Assembly (NCBI GenBank): GCA_951812805.1
Contig: CATOSZ010000003.1
Coordinates: forward strand, 1,318,557-1,382,556
From: an uncultured Alphaproteobacteria bacterium
Lineage (GTDB): Bacteria > Pseudomonadota > Alphaproteobacteria > GCA-2731375
DNA length: 64,000 nt
Direction of reading: 5' to 3'
Both the position numbers and the translations under genes were made by a program. Numbering within the stretch: position 1 is the first letter of the stretch; every line of letters starts with the position of its first letter. Below the pieces are notes generated by a model that was not told the origin of the DNA, made no database searches, and saw nothing but the letters and a program-made list of their open reading frames with translations. Of this stretch, positions 24,984-33,911 are shown piece after piece.

Positions 24984-26411
24984 ATGGCCCATCTCGATCC
25001 CCGCGACTTCAAGGCCAACGCCCGCGCAGCACTCGCCGATCGCCAGCTCTCCGACGCGCTCTCGCGAATGAGCGCGGGCCTGGTGCCGAAGCGCGCCGAC
25101 GCCGTCGCCGCGCTGCCGGAGTTCGACGCGCTCCGCGACCGGGCGCGGGAGATCAAGGACCACACGCTCGCCAACCTCGACCACTACCTGGAGGTCTTCG
25201 AGGCCAACTGCCAGGCGACCGGCGGCCAGGTGCACTGGTGTGGAACCGCGGACGAGGCGCGGTCCCGCATCCTCGAGATCTGCCGCGCCGCCGACGCCCG
25301 CACCGTGACCAAGGGCAAGAGCATGGTCGGGGAAGAGCTGCACCTAAACCCCTTCTTCGAACGCCACGGTATCACCCCTGTCGAAACCGACCTCGGCGAG
25401 TACATCGTGCAGCTGGCCGACGAGGTGCCGAGCCATATCGTCGCGCCTGCCATCCACAAAACCAAGGAACAGGTCTCCGACCTGTTCGAGCGTCACCACG
25501 GCGGCCCGCGGCAGGAGGAACCGGAGGCGATCATCGGCGAGGCCCGCGAGGTGCTGCGCCAGCGCTTCCTCGACGCCGACGTCGGCATCACCGGCGCCAA
25601 CTATCTGGTGGCGGAGACCGGCTCCTCCGTCATCGTCACCAACGAGGGCAACGGCGACCTGACGCAGATCCTGCCCAAGGTCCACGTCGTGATCGCCTCG
25701 ATCGAGAAGATCGTGCCGACCCTGGAGGACGCGACGACGATCCTTCGCCTGCTCGCCCGTTCCGCCACCGGGCAGCCGTTCTCCGCCTACACGACCTTTT
25801 CGACCGGACCGAAGCGGGCCGACGACCTCGACGGGCCGGAGGCCTATCACGTCATCCTGCTCGACAACGGGCGGAGCGCGATGCTCGGCACCGAGTTCCA
25901 GGACATGCTGCGCTGCATTCGCTGCGGGGCCTGCATGAACCATTGCCCGGTCTACCAGTCGGTCGGCGGACACGCTTACGGCACCGTCTATGTCGGGCCG
26001 ATGGGCTCGGTCCTCTCGCCGGCGCTGGTCGGGCTGGAGACGACGAAACACCTGCCGAACGCTTCGACCTTCTGCGGGCGTTGCGAGGCGGTCTGTCCGA
26101 TGCGGATCCCGCTGCCCCGCATGCTGCGGGCCTGGCGGGAACGCGCGCACGAGAGCGGACAGACCACGGTCGCCGAGCGCCGCGGCCTCCGGCTCTGGGC
26201 CTGGTTCGCGCGCCGGCCCGCGCTCTATGGCCCCGGCGCGCGCCTCGCCGCCCGCGCCCTCGCCTGGCTCGGCCGCGACAAGGGGCGCCTGGCCCGCCTG
26301 CCGTTCGCCGCGGGCTGGACCGGGGGGCGCGACCTGCCGGCGCCCGAGGGCCGCACCTTCCAGGAGCAATGGCGCAAGGATGCCGACGGCATCCGCACGG
26401 GTCGGTCATGA
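24984..26411 (+). CDS. lutB: Lactate utilisation protein B, iron-sulfur protein (LutB/LldF)
   Basis: A 475-residue protein. The N-terminal LUD domain carries KTKGKS-like TVTKGKSMVGEELHLN, QLADEVPSHIVAPAIH and ITGANYLVAETGSSVIVTNEGNG. Two 4Fe-4S motifs follow: MLRCIRCGACMNHCPVYQ and FCGRCEAVCPMRIPL. The C-terminal RTFQEQWRKD is usual. It is the electron-transfer subunit of L-lactate oxidation. Its stop overlaps the lutC start by ATGA, and lutA lies just upstream. Confidence 0.94.
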   Translation: MAHLDPRDFKANARAALADRQLSDALSRMSAGLVPKRADAVAALPEFDALRDRAREIKDHTLANLDHYLEVFEANCQATGGQVHWCGTADEARSRILEICRAADARTVTKGKSMVGEELHLNPFFERHGITPVETDLGEYIVQLADEVPSHIVAPAIHKTKEQVSDLFERHHGGPRQEEPEAIIGEAREVLRQRFLDADVGITGANYLVAETGSSVIVTNEGNGDLTQILPKVHVVIASIEKIVPTLEDATTILRLLARSATGQPFSAYTTFSTGPKRADDLDGPEAYHVILLDNGRSAMLGTEFQDMLRCIRCGACMNHCPVYQSVGGHAYGTVYVGPMGSVLSPALVGLETTKHLPNASTFCGRCEAVCPMRIPLPRMLRAWRERAHESGQTTVAERRGLRLWAWFARRPALYGPGARLAARALAWLGRDKGRLARLPFAAGWTGGRDLPAPEGRTFQEQWRKDADGIRTGRS

Positions 26412-27105
26412 GCGGCGATTCCGCAAACGACGAGGGCCGGGCCCGGGTTCTCGGCGCCGTGCGCCGCGCGCTCGGTGCGGCGCCCTCACCGACGACGCCA
26501 AGCGGGAGCTGGACCAGCGGCTGGCGGCGCATCCGCGAAATCTGCAACCGGCCGTCGCGCGGGAAAGCGACGCGGCCCGTATTCTCGAACGCTTCGTCCA
26601 GGCGGCGGAGGCCGCGGACGTCACCGTGGCGCGTCTGTCGTCCGCCGACGCGGTGCCCGAAGCGGTCGCCGGCTATCTTCAGAGCCACAACCTGCCGCCG
26701 CGCCTGCGCCTCTCCCCCGGTGCCGAAAGCTATCCCTGGGAACGGGTGCCGCTGGTCGAAACCTCGCGCGGTGCGGCCCGGGGCGAGGACCGCGTCGCCC
26801 TCACCCCCGCGCTCGCCGGCGTGGCCGAGACTGGATCCCTGGTGCTGGAGAGCGGGCCGGACAAGCCGACCGCGCTCAACTTCCTGCCCGAACACCATGT
26901 GGTGACATTGCGCGCCTCGGAACTGGTCGCGAGCCCCGAGGACGTCTGGGACCGCCTGCGCGCGGCCGCCGGCGGCGGATCGTTGCCGCGAACGGTCAAC
27001 CTGATCACCGGCCCCTCGCGCACCGGCGATATCGAGCTGACGATCCATCTCGGCGCGCACGGGCCCCGCGCCCTGCATGTCCTGCTGATCGAGGACCAGG
27101 GATGA
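26408..27105 (+). pseudogene. lutC: Lactate utilisation protein C (LutC/LldG), frameshifted
   Basis: The start frame (MSGDSANDEGRARVLGAVRRALGAAP) runs to about 26484 and then loses similarity, while the -1 frame continues correctly with LTDDAKRELDQRLAAHPRNLQP through the LUD domain to SRTGDIELTIHLGAHGPRAL. The break is in GCGCCCTCACC (26479-26489); adding one C would restore A-P-L-T-D-D. Everything else is intact, and both flanking genes couple by ATGA overlaps, so this is a very recent mutation or a sequencing error in a C run. LutC is the third subunit of the lactate oxidation complex. Confidence 0.85.
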
Positions 27106-27656
27106 GCGGCGGGCGGCGCGCCACGCCCGAGGAAGAGGCCCTGTTCGAACGCACGGTCCGCGCCGATGAGCGCGCGGAGCAGCCCCCAGCCCCGGAACGC
27201 CCGTCCGCACCCCCGGCGCCCCGGCGTTCCGCGACGCCGGCGCCCGCGCCGCCGCTGCACCAGCCGGCCTTTCCCATCGAGGGCAAGCGGACGACGGTAC
27301 CCGGCCTCGACCGCCGCTCCAGCGAGCGGCTGGCCCAGGGCCGGATGGAGATCGAGGCCCGTCTCGACCTGCACGGTCGCCGGCTGGAGGAGGCGCACCG
27401 CGCGCTCGTCCGCTTCATCCAGGCCTCTCATGCGGGCGGACGGCGTTGCGTCCTGGTCATCACCGGCAAGGGCGGCACCAAGCGGGCCGACGAGGGGGTC
27501 ATGAACGAAGACGCCCCGGGTGTGCTGAAACGGTCCCTGCCGCGCTGGCTGGCGGCACCGCCGCTCGCCGACAAGGTCCTTGTCGCGCGGCCCGCCCAGC
27601 CGAAGGACGGGGGCGCGGGCGCGTTCTATGTGCTGCTGCGCCGCGCCAAGCGCTGA
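27102..27656 (+). CDS. smr: Smr domain protein (MutS2 C-terminal-type nuclease domain)
   Basis: A 184-residue protein with a disordered Pro/Ala-rich N-terminal third and a C-terminal Smr domain: ARLDLHGRRLEEAHRALVRFIQ (the DLHG motif), RCVLVITGKGG (the GKG motif), and GVLKRSLPRWLAAPPLADKVLVARPAQPKDGGAGAFYVLLRR. Stand-alone Smr proteins are nicking or RNA-cleaving endonucleases. It overlaps the lutC stop by ATGA. In many alphaproteobacteria smr follows mltA directly; the intervening block here looks inserted. Confidence 0.92.
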   Translation: MSGGRRATPEEEALFERTVRADERAEQPPAPERPSAPPAPRRSATPAPAPPLHQPAFPIEGKRTTVPGLDRRSSERLAQGRMEIEARLDLHGRRLEEAHRALVRFIQASHAGGRRCVLVITGKGGTKRADEGVMNEDAPGVLKRSLPRWLAAPPLADKVLVARPAQPKDGGAGAFYVLLRRAKR

Positions 27657-27665
27657 ACCGCGGCC

Positions 27666-28142
27666 TCAGCGATTGACGATCTGCCAGCTGCCGTCGGGCT
27701 GACGACAGGCGGTGCCGGTGGCTTCCTCCGTCCGCTCGCCGACGGTGACGGTCTGGCGGTAGTTCCGGCACTGGCCGCGTTCGGCGTCCCGGACGGCGGC
27801 CCGGGGCGTGACCGTGCCGTGGTTGCCGCTGTCGGGATTGCGCCAGCTGATGACCTCGCCGTCGGCTGCGTGGTCCAGCCCTTCGCGGGTCGCGCGGGCC
27901 ATTTCGCGCCGGTCGACCTCGTCGAGCTGTCGGCCGATGGCACCGCCGACCCAGGAGCCGATCAGGCCGCCCGCCGCCGTCGCCGCCACCCGTCCGATGC
28001 CGGAGCCAACCTGTGAGCCGAGAACGGCGCCGCCGATCGCGCCCAGAACGCTGCCGAGCTGTTCACCCTCACGCCCCGACTCGCAAGCCGCCAGCAGCAG
28101 GATCGCGCTCGCAGCCACCACGGTCCGCAGGTTTCGTCGCAT
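27666..28142 (-). CDS. Glycine-zipper outer-membrane lipoprotein (17 kDa antigen-like)
   Basis: A 158-residue lipoprotein. The signal peptide ends in a lipobox (VVAASAILLLAAC, Cys about 19). A glycine zipper follows (GSVLGAIGGAVLGSQVGSGIG, then GGLIGSWVGGAIGRQLDEVDR), and the C-terminal half (NPDSGNHGTVTPRAAVRDAERGQCRNYRQTV, GTACRQPDGSWQIV) is the RT0821/Lpp0805-type surface domain. The start codon is set by the signal peptide. It faces smr and is divergent from pdxH with a 114-base gap. Confidence 0.88.
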   Translation of the reverse strand: MRRNLRTVVAASAILLLAACESGREGEQLGSVLGAIGGAVLGSQVGSGIGRVAATAAGGLIGSWVGGAIGRQLDEVDRREMARATREGLDHAADGEVISWRNPDSGNHGTVTPRAAVRDAERGQCRNYRQTVTVGERTEEATGTACRQPDGSWQIVNR

Positions 28143-28256
28143 GGTTCGCCACCCCTCGTGCCCGCGCCAATTCGACGCGCTGGACAATCCATCACCTGGA
28201 TTAATATAGGACGGGACGAGACGAGACACAGCGTATCCGACAAAGGGACGACGCCG

Positions 28257-28847
28257 ATGAAGATTGACGAGTTGGACGACCCCATCGCCCTCTTCCACCA
28301 ATGGTACGCGGATGCCGAGGCGGGCGAGCCGCGCAACGCCAACGCGATGGCCGTCGCCTCGATCGGGCCGGACGGGCGACCGTCGATCCGTACCGTGTTG
28401 ATGAAGGAGGTGGATACGCGCGGTTTCGTCTTCTACACCAATCTCGAAAGCCAAAAGGGTGTCGAGTTGCGGGCCCGGCCGATGACGGCGATCTGCTTCT
28501 ATTGGCGCTCCATCGGTCGCCAGGTGCGGGCGGAAGGTGACGTCACCCTGGTCGACCCGAGCGAGGCGGACGCCTATTTCGCCAGCCGCCCACGCGACAG
28601 CCAGATCGGCGCCTGGGCCTCGGAACAGTCGCGGGACCGCGGCGATCCCGGCCGGCTGGAGGCCCGGGTGGCGGAACTGGAGGTCGAGTACGAAAATCGC
28701 GAGGTGCCGCGGCCCCCGCACTGGACCGGATTCCGCCTGGCACCGCATCGCATCGAGTTTTGGCACGAGCAACCGTCTCGACTGCACGACCGGCTGATGT
28801 ATGATCGAGTGGATGGGGCATGGCGCCGCCGTTGGCTCGATCCTTGA
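28257..28847 (+). CDS. pdxH: Pyridoxamine 5'-phosphate oxidase
   Basis: A 196-residue PdxH, the FMN enzyme that oxidises PNP or PMP to pyridoxal 5'-phosphate, the last step of PLP biosynthesis and salvage. Motifs: NAMAVASIGPDGRPSIRTVLMKEVD, GFVFYTNLESQKGVEL (FMN binding), ICFYWRSIGRQVRAEG, SRPRDSQIGAWASEQS (Arg-Gln substrate site), and the C-terminal RLAPHRIEFWHEQPSRLHDRLMY ending in RRWLDP. The ATG at 28257 is preceded by an AAGGGA sequence; the frame is open to 28158 without similarity. Confidence 0.96.
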   Translation: MKIDELDDPIALFHQWYADAEAGEPRNANAMAVASIGPDGRPSIRTVLMKEVDTRGFVFYTNLESQKGVELRARPMTAICFYWRSIGRQVRAEGDVTLVDPSEADAYFASRPRDSQIGAWASEQSRDRGDPGRLEARVAELEVEYENREVPRPPHWTGFRLAPHRIEFWHEQPSRLHDRLMYDRVDGAWRRRWLDP

Positions 28848-28903
28848 GCCGCGCGAGCGGGCACGACGCTCGAATACGGCGCCTGAAATGGCAGTAGCCC
28901 GAG

Positions 28904-29845
28904 ATGGCAGTGGAACGACAGCAGGACACGGGCGCGGGGGATAGCGCGGAGATCGGCGCGTCCTCGGCCCGCCTGATGCGGCTTGCGACCTATGCCGCCG
29001 TGGCCACGGCGTCGGTGCTGATCCTGGCCAAGCTGGCGGCCTGGATCCTGACCGATTCGGTGTCGATGCTGGGCAGCCTGATGGATTCGAGCCTCGACGG
29101 CTTCGCCTCCCTCATCAACCTGATGGCCGTGCGCCACGCCCTGGTGCCGGCGGACCGCGAGCATCGCTTCGGCCACGGCAAGGCCGAGGCGCTGGCTGGC
29201 CTGGCGCAGGCGGCGTTCATCACCGGCTCCAGCGTCTTCCTGTTGCTCGAGGTCGGTGACCGGGCCTTCCGGCCGCACAAAATCGAGGCGAGCGAAATCG
29301 GCATCGCCGTGCTGGTCGTCTCGATCCTGCTCACGCTCCTTCTCGTCGCCTTCCAGCGCCATGTGGTGAAGCGCACCGGCAGCCTGGCGATCTCCGCCGA
29401 TTCCCTGCACTACAAGGGCGACCTGCTGATGAACCTGGCGGTCATCCTGGCGCTGGTGCTGGTGGGCGGCTTCGGGCTGATCTGGGCAGATCCGCTGATC
29501 GGCCTGGCGATCGCCGCCTATCTGCTCTATGGCGCCTGGCGCATTTTCGCGCTCGCCCGCGACCAGCTGATGGACCGGGAGCTGCCGGACGACATGCGCG
29601 CGCGGATCCGCGAGATCGCCACCGGGCATGCATCCGTCATCGACATGCACGACCTGCGCACCCGGGCGTCGGGCACGGATACCTTCATCCAGATGCATCT
29701 GGAAATGGATCCGCAAATGCCCCTGATCGAGGCGCATGAAATTTCCGACGAGGTCGAGGGCTGGCTCCGCGAGGCGTTCCCGGGTGCCGAGGTGATCATC
29801 CATCAGGACCCCTTCGGCGTCGAGGAGGCACGCGCGGTCTTTTGA
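28904..29845 (+). CDS. Cation diffusion facilitator family transporter
   Basis: A 313-residue CDF transporter, an inner-membrane proton-coupled exporter of Zn(II), Fe(II) or related ions. Six hydrophobic helices are seen. Helix 2 and helix 5 metal-site motifs are MDSSLDGFASLINLM and SADSLHYKGDLLMNLA, with the charged loop HRFGHGKAEALAGL between helices 2 and 3. The cytoplasmic C-terminal domain follows (VIDMHDLRTRASGTDTFIQM). This arrangement resembles FieF. Its stop is two bases before the next gene's ATG. Confidence 0.92.
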   Translation: MAVERQQDTGAGDSAEIGASSARLMRLATYAAVATASVLILAKLAAWILTDSVSMLGSLMDSSLDGFASLINLMAVRHALVPADREHRFGHGKAEALAGLAQAAFITGSSVFLLLEVGDRAFRPHKIEASEIGIAVLVVSILLTLLLVAFQRHVVKRTGSLAISADSLHYKGDLLMNLAVILALVLVGGFGLIWADPLIGLAIAAYLLYGAWRIFALARDQLMDRELPDDMRARIREIATGHASVIDMHDLRTRASGTDTFIQMHLEMDPQMPLIEAHEISDEVEGWLREAFPGAEVIIHQDPFGVEEARAVF

Positions 29846-29847
29846 AC

Positions 29848-31377
29848 ATGACGGCAGCGCAGGACCAGAGCCGGACGATCGCCTTTCTGCAGGACCCGGC
29901 GAACCACGGCGCCGGCGTCGCCGAAGTCGCGCGGATCGACACCCACATCGCCCATGTCTTCCTCGCGGGCGATTATGCCTACAAGCTGAAGCGGGCCGTC
30001 CGCCTGCCGTTCCTCGATTTCTCGACCCTGGACGCGCGCGCGGCGGCCTGCCGCGCCGAGCTCGATCTCAACCGGCGCACGGCGCCCGAGATGTATCTCC
30101 GCCTCGCCCGGCTGACGGCCGGGTCCGACGGCGGCCTGGCCTTCGACGGTGACGGCGCGGTCGTCGACTGGCTGGTCGTCATGCGCCGCTTTCCGCAGTG
30201 CCGCCGGCTCGACCGGCTCGAGGTCTTTCCGCCGACCCTACCGGCCCGTCTGGCGGAAGCGGTCGCCGCCTTTCACGACACGGCGGCACCAGCTCCCGAC
30301 GGTGCGGACGCGGCGGAAATGCACCGGCTGCTGGCGGTCAACGCCAAGCTGTTGCGCGGCTTCGCGCCGGACGTCTTCGCGCCCGGGGACGTCGAAGACC
30401 TCCTCGCCCACGCCGGGGCGGCGCTCGACGCCCTCTCTCCCCGCTTCGAGGCGCGCCTGGCGCAGGGTTTCGTGCGCCACGGTCATGGCGACCTGCATCT
30501 CGCCAACATCCACCTGGACGGCGACGGCCTGCCGGTGATCTTCGACTGCCTGGAATTCGACGACCGCCTCGCCCGGGCGGACACGCTCTATGACCTGGCG
30601 TTCCTGGCGATGGACATGATCCACCATGGCCTGGCGGCGGAGGCGGCGAGCCTGCTCTCGCGCTATCTGCTGCTGCGCGACGATTTCGACGGCCTCGACC
30701 TGATCGGCGTCTACCTCTCGCTCCGCGCGCAGATCCGCGCCCATGTCGCGGCGACGACCGCGGCCGGCGCGCCGGCCGACCGGGCCGAGGCCCTGCGCCG
30801 GGCGGCCCAAGGCTATCTCTCGCTCGCGACGCGGTGCCTGGCGCCGGCGACACCGCGCCTGATCGCCGTCGGCGGCCTTTCGGGCAGCGGCAAGTCGACG
30901 CTGGCCCGGGCGCTGGCGCCCCGCATCGGGCCGCCCCCCGGCGCCATTCACCTGCGCAGCGACGAGCTTCGCAAGCACCTCTTCGACGCCCCGCTCGAAG
31001 CGCCCCTGCCGGCCGAGGCCTATGCCCCGGAGGTCAGCGCCCGGGTCTACGAACGGCTTCATCGGCTCGCCCGACGCATCCTCGCTACCGGCCGGCCGGT
31101 CGTCGTCGACGCGGTCCATGACCGGGCCGACTCCCGCGCCGCGCTGGCCGCGCTGGCCGCCGACGTGGGCGTCCCCTTCACCGGTCTTTGGCTGGAGGCG
31201 CCGGAAGCTACTCTGGCCGCCCGGATCGAGGCGCGACGCGACGACGCTTCCGACGCCACCGTCGAGGTCATGCACCGGCAACGCGCCGCGGCCGAGGTGC
31301 CGGCGGACTGGCGGCGCATCGAGGCGACGGAAACGCCCGCGGCCATGGTCGAAGCCGTCGCCCGCCTGACGGAATAG
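29848..31377 (+). CDS. Fused aminoglycoside phosphotransferase-like and AAA kinase protein
   Basis: A 509-residue two-domain protein. The N-terminal ~320 residues are APH/choline-kinase-like, with the catalytic loop HGDLHLANIHLDG (about 213-225) and metal-site FDCLEFDDRLARADTLYDL. The C-terminal domain is a zeta-toxin-like P-loop kinase with GGLSGSGKST (342-351), LRSDELRKHLF and VVVDAVHD. This layout is a known family in alphaproteobacteria (COG0645 fused to COG2187), of unknown substrate. A TTG at 29842 is in frame, but ATG 29848 is preferred. It is closely coupled to the CDF gene. Confidence 0.88.
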   Translation: MTAAQDQSRTIAFLQDPANHGAGVAEVARIDTHIAHVFLAGDYAYKLKRAVRLPFLDFSTLDARAAACRAELDLNRRTAPEMYLRLARLTAGSDGGLAFDGDGAVVDWLVVMRRFPQCRRLDRLEVFPPTLPARLAEAVAAFHDTAAPAPDGADAAEMHRLLAVNAKLLRGFAPDVFAPGDVEDLLAHAGAALDALSPRFEARLAQGFVRHGHGDLHLANIHLDGDGLPVIFDCLEFDDRLARADTLYDLAFLAMDMIHHGLAAEAASLLSRYLLLRDDFDGLDLIGVYLSLRAQIRAHVAATTAAGAPADRAEALRRAAQGYLSLATRCLAPATPRLIAVGGLSGSGKSTLARALAPRIGPPPGAIHLRSDELRKHLFDAPLEAPLPAEAYAPEVSARVYERLHRLARRILATGRPVVVDAVHDRADSRAALAALAADVGVPFTGLWLEAPEATLAARIEARRDDASDATVEVMHRQRAAAEVPADWRRIEATETPAAMVEAVARLTE

Positions 31378-31414
31378 CTGGCAATTGCCCCGACTTACCC
31401 CTTAAATGCGCGCC

Positions 31415-32167
31415 ATGAGCAACACGGACAGCAATCGACGCCGCACCCTGGTGCTGACCGGCGCCAGCCGGGGGATCGGGCATGCCACGGTGAAGCGGTT
31501 CTCCAGCGCCGGCTGGCGGGTCATCACCTGTTCCCGCATGGCCTTCCCCGAGGACTGCCCCTGGGAAGCCGGGCCGGAGGATCATGTGCAGATCGACCTC
31601 GCCGACGTTGCGGACACGGAGCGCGGTATCGCCGAGATCCGCTCGCGGCTCGACGACGGCATGCTGAACGCGCTGGTCAACAACGCCGGCATCTCGCCCA
31701 AGGGCGAGGCGGGGGAGCGGCTGTCCAGCCTCACCACCGACGTCGCCACCTGGCAGCAGGTCTTCCAGGTGAATTTCATGGCCCCGGTGATGCTGGCCCG
31801 CGGCCTGGCGGCGGAACTCGAGGCCGGCCACGGTTCGATCGTGAACGTCACCTCGATCGTCGGCAGCCGCGTGCATCCCTTCGCCGGCACCGCCTATGCG
31901 ACGTCGAAGGCGGCACTCGCCAGCCTGACGCGCGAAATGGCGGCGGACTTCGGCCCCCTCGGCATACGGGTGAACGCCATTGCGCCGGGCGAGATCAAGA
32001 CCGCGATCCTCTCGCCGGAGACCGAGGAAACGCTCGCCCCGAGCCTGCCCATGCGCCGCCTCGGCACGCCGGAGGAGGTGGCGAAGGTGATCTATTTCCT
32101 CTGCACGGAACAGTCGAGCTACGTCACCGGCAGCGAGCTGCATATCAACGGCGGCCAGCACGTCTGA
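31415..32167 (+). CDS. Short-chain dehydrogenase/reductase (SDR)
   Basis: A 250-residue classical SDR. Motifs: TLVLTGASRGIGHATVKRF (NAD(P) glycine motif), ALVNNAGISPKGE, NVTSIVGSRVHPFAGTAYATSKAALASL with the Ser-Tyr-Lys triad (YATSK), and VNAIAPGEIKTAI. The C-terminal SSYVTGSELHINGGQHV is the standard FabG-like end. The substrate is unknown. The ATG at 31415 is chosen; 31406 is in frame. The following LLM-class gene begins 40 bases later and may be in the same unit. Confidence 0.92.
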   Translation: MSNTDSNRRRTLVLTGASRGIGHATVKRFSSAGWRVITCSRMAFPEDCPWEAGPEDHVQIDLADVADTERGIAEIRSRLDDGMLNALVNNAGISPKGEAGERLSSLTTDVATWQQVFQVNFMAPVMLARGLAAELEAGHGSIVNVTSIVGSRVHPFAGTAYATSKAALASLTREMAADFGPLGIRVNAIAPGEIKTAILSPETEETLAPSLPMRRLGTPEEVAKVIYFLCTEQSSYVTGSELHINGGQHV

Positions 32168-32207
32168 GCCGGTTCCGGCGAACCCGGAAAACGACAAGGA
32201 GGCGGGG

Positions 32208-33233
32208 GTGCAGTTTTTCTTTGCCGTCAGGGGTCAGTTTCCGGCGGGCGACGACGTCGCGGCGCGTTTCGAAGAACTGTTAGCGCAGGCGCGGCTCGCC
32301 CGTCAGCTGGGTTTCGACGGCATCTCCAAAAGCTCGCACTACAGCTCGACCCCGTTCCAGGAGATCCAGCAGCTGCCCTTCCTCGCCCGCATCGCCGCCG
32401 AGGTGCCCGGCATGTGGCTGGCGACCCGCATCGTCCTGCTGCCGCTGCACAAGCCGCTCGACATCGCCGAGCAGCTGGCGGCGATCGACCTGTTCTCCGG
32501 CGGCAAGCTGATTTTCGGCGCCGGCATCGGCTACCGCGAGGTCGAGTTCAAGGCCTTCGGCACCACCCAGAAGGATCGCGTGCCCCGCTTCGTCGAGAAC
32601 CTGGAGGCGATCAAGCGGCTGTGGGCCGAGGACAGCGTCACCATGCAGGGCTCCCACTTCACGCTCGAGGACGCGGTCTGTTCGCTGAAGCCGTTACAGA
32701 AACCGCGCCCACCGATCTGGATCGGCGCCAACGCCGATGCGGCGATCCGCCGCGCCGCCCACATCGGCGACAGCTTGATGATCAACCCGCACAACCGCAT
32801 CGATACGACGGTGCGGCAAATCGAACTCTATCGCCGCGAACTCGACAGTCTGGATAAGCCCTTCCCCGCCACCCTGGCGATGAGCCGGGAGATGTTCATC
32901 GGCCGCGACCGGACCGACGCGCTGGCCCGCGCCCGGCCCTATCTCGAACGCAAGTACGCGGCCTATCACCAATGGGGCCAGGACAAGGCCATGCCGAAGG
33001 GCGACGACGACCTCGGCCAGAGCTACGAGGACCTGGCCGATGCCCGCTTCCTCCTCGGCTCGGCCAACGAGGTCGCGGACGGCCTGATCGCGCTGGCGCG
33101 GGCCACCGGCGTCAATTCCTTCAGCTGCCCGGTGCAGTGGCCGGGCATGCCGCAAGGCGAAGTGGTCGAGCAGATGCATCGCCTGGCGGAAGACGTCATG
33201 CCCAAGGTTCGCCCCGAGCTTCGCACATCGTGA
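32208..33233 (+). CDS. LLM-class flavin-dependent oxidoreductase
   Basis: A 341-residue luciferase-like monooxygenase-fold protein. Motifs: ARLARQLGFDGISKSSHYSS, WLATRIVLLPLHKPLDIAEQLAAIDLFSGGKLIFGAGIGYREVEF (the typical helix-strand block), RPPIWIGANADAAIRRAAHIGDSLMINPHNR. It starts at GTG 32208, supported by AAGGAGG about seven bases upstream. The substrate is not identifiable. It lies between the SDR gene and efp. Confidence 0.88.
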   Translation: MQFFFAVRGQFPAGDDVAARFEELLAQARLARQLGFDGISKSSHYSSTPFQEIQQLPFLARIAAEVPGMWLATRIVLLPLHKPLDIAEQLAAIDLFSGGKLIFGAGIGYREVEFKAFGTTQKDRVPRFVENLEAIKRLWAEDSVTMQGSHFTLEDAVCSLKPLQKPRPPIWIGANADAAIRRAAHIGDSLMINPHNRIDTTVRQIELYRRELDSLDKPFPATLAMSREMFIGRDRTDALARARPYLERKYAAYHQWGQDKAMPKGDDDLGQSYEDLADARFLLGSANEVADGLIALARATGVNSFSCPVQWPGMPQGEVVEQMHRLAEDVMPKVRPELRTS

Positions 33234-33327
33234 AGACGGCGGCGTTGCATGCACGGGATCGAGTTGATACACCCTGGCCGCCCGGCCCCGGCCCGGAACC
33301 ACGACCAGCGACGAGGATAGCCGACCC

Positions 33328-33891
33328 ATGAGAATCAACGGCAACGCGATCCGCCCCGGCAACGTCATCGAGCACAAGGACGGGCTCTGGCGTGCGGTGA
33401 AGATCCAGCACACCCAGCCTGGCAAGGGCGGCGCCTACCTGCAGGTCGAGCTGCGCAACCTGCGCAACGGCAGCAAGCTGAACGAGCGCTTCCGCGCTTC
33501 GGAGAACGTCGAACGGGTCCGGCTCGACCAGAAGGACCACCAGTATCTCTTCGACGACGGCCAGACCTATACCTTCATGGACATGGAGAGTTACGAGCAG
33601 ATCGAACTGTCGGCAGAGGCGCTCGGCGATCAGACGATCTATCTCCAGGAAGGCATGACCATCGTCATCGAAAGTTTCGAGGGCGATCCGCTCGGTGTCG
33701 AGTTGCCGGACCAGGTCACCCTGGAGGTGACGGAGACCGAGCCGGTGGTGAAGGGCCAGACGGCGGCCAATTCGAACAAGCCGGCGGTGCTGGACAACGG
33801 TTTGCGCACCAACGTCCCGCCCTTCATCAATCAGGGTGACCGGATCATCATCGCCACCGCCGACGGCACCTACGTCAAACGCGCCGACTGA
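33328..33891 (+). CDS. efp: Elongation factor P
   Basis: A 187-residue EF-P, which binds between the P and E sites and relieves stalling at polyproline. Domain I has [31 protein letters not shown] with the modified lysine at K33 (PGKGG loop), which in bacteria carries beta-lysyl, rhamnosyl (on Arg) or other groups; Lys here fits the EpmA/EpmB type. Domain III ends [30 protein letters not shown], the family signature. It precedes the inositol monophosphatase gene by 20 bases. Confidence 0.97.
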   Translation: MRINGNAIRPGNVIEHKDGLWRAVKIQHTQPGKGGAYLQVELRNLRNGSKLNERFRASENVERVRLDQKDHQYLFDDGQTYTFMDMESYEQIELSAEALGDQTIYLQEGMTIVIESFEGDPLGVELPDQVTLEVTETEPVVKGQTAANSNKPAVLDNGLRTNVPPFINQGDRIIIATADGTYVKRAD

Positions 33892-33911
33892 ACGGCGAAG
33901 GAGAGCCCCAG

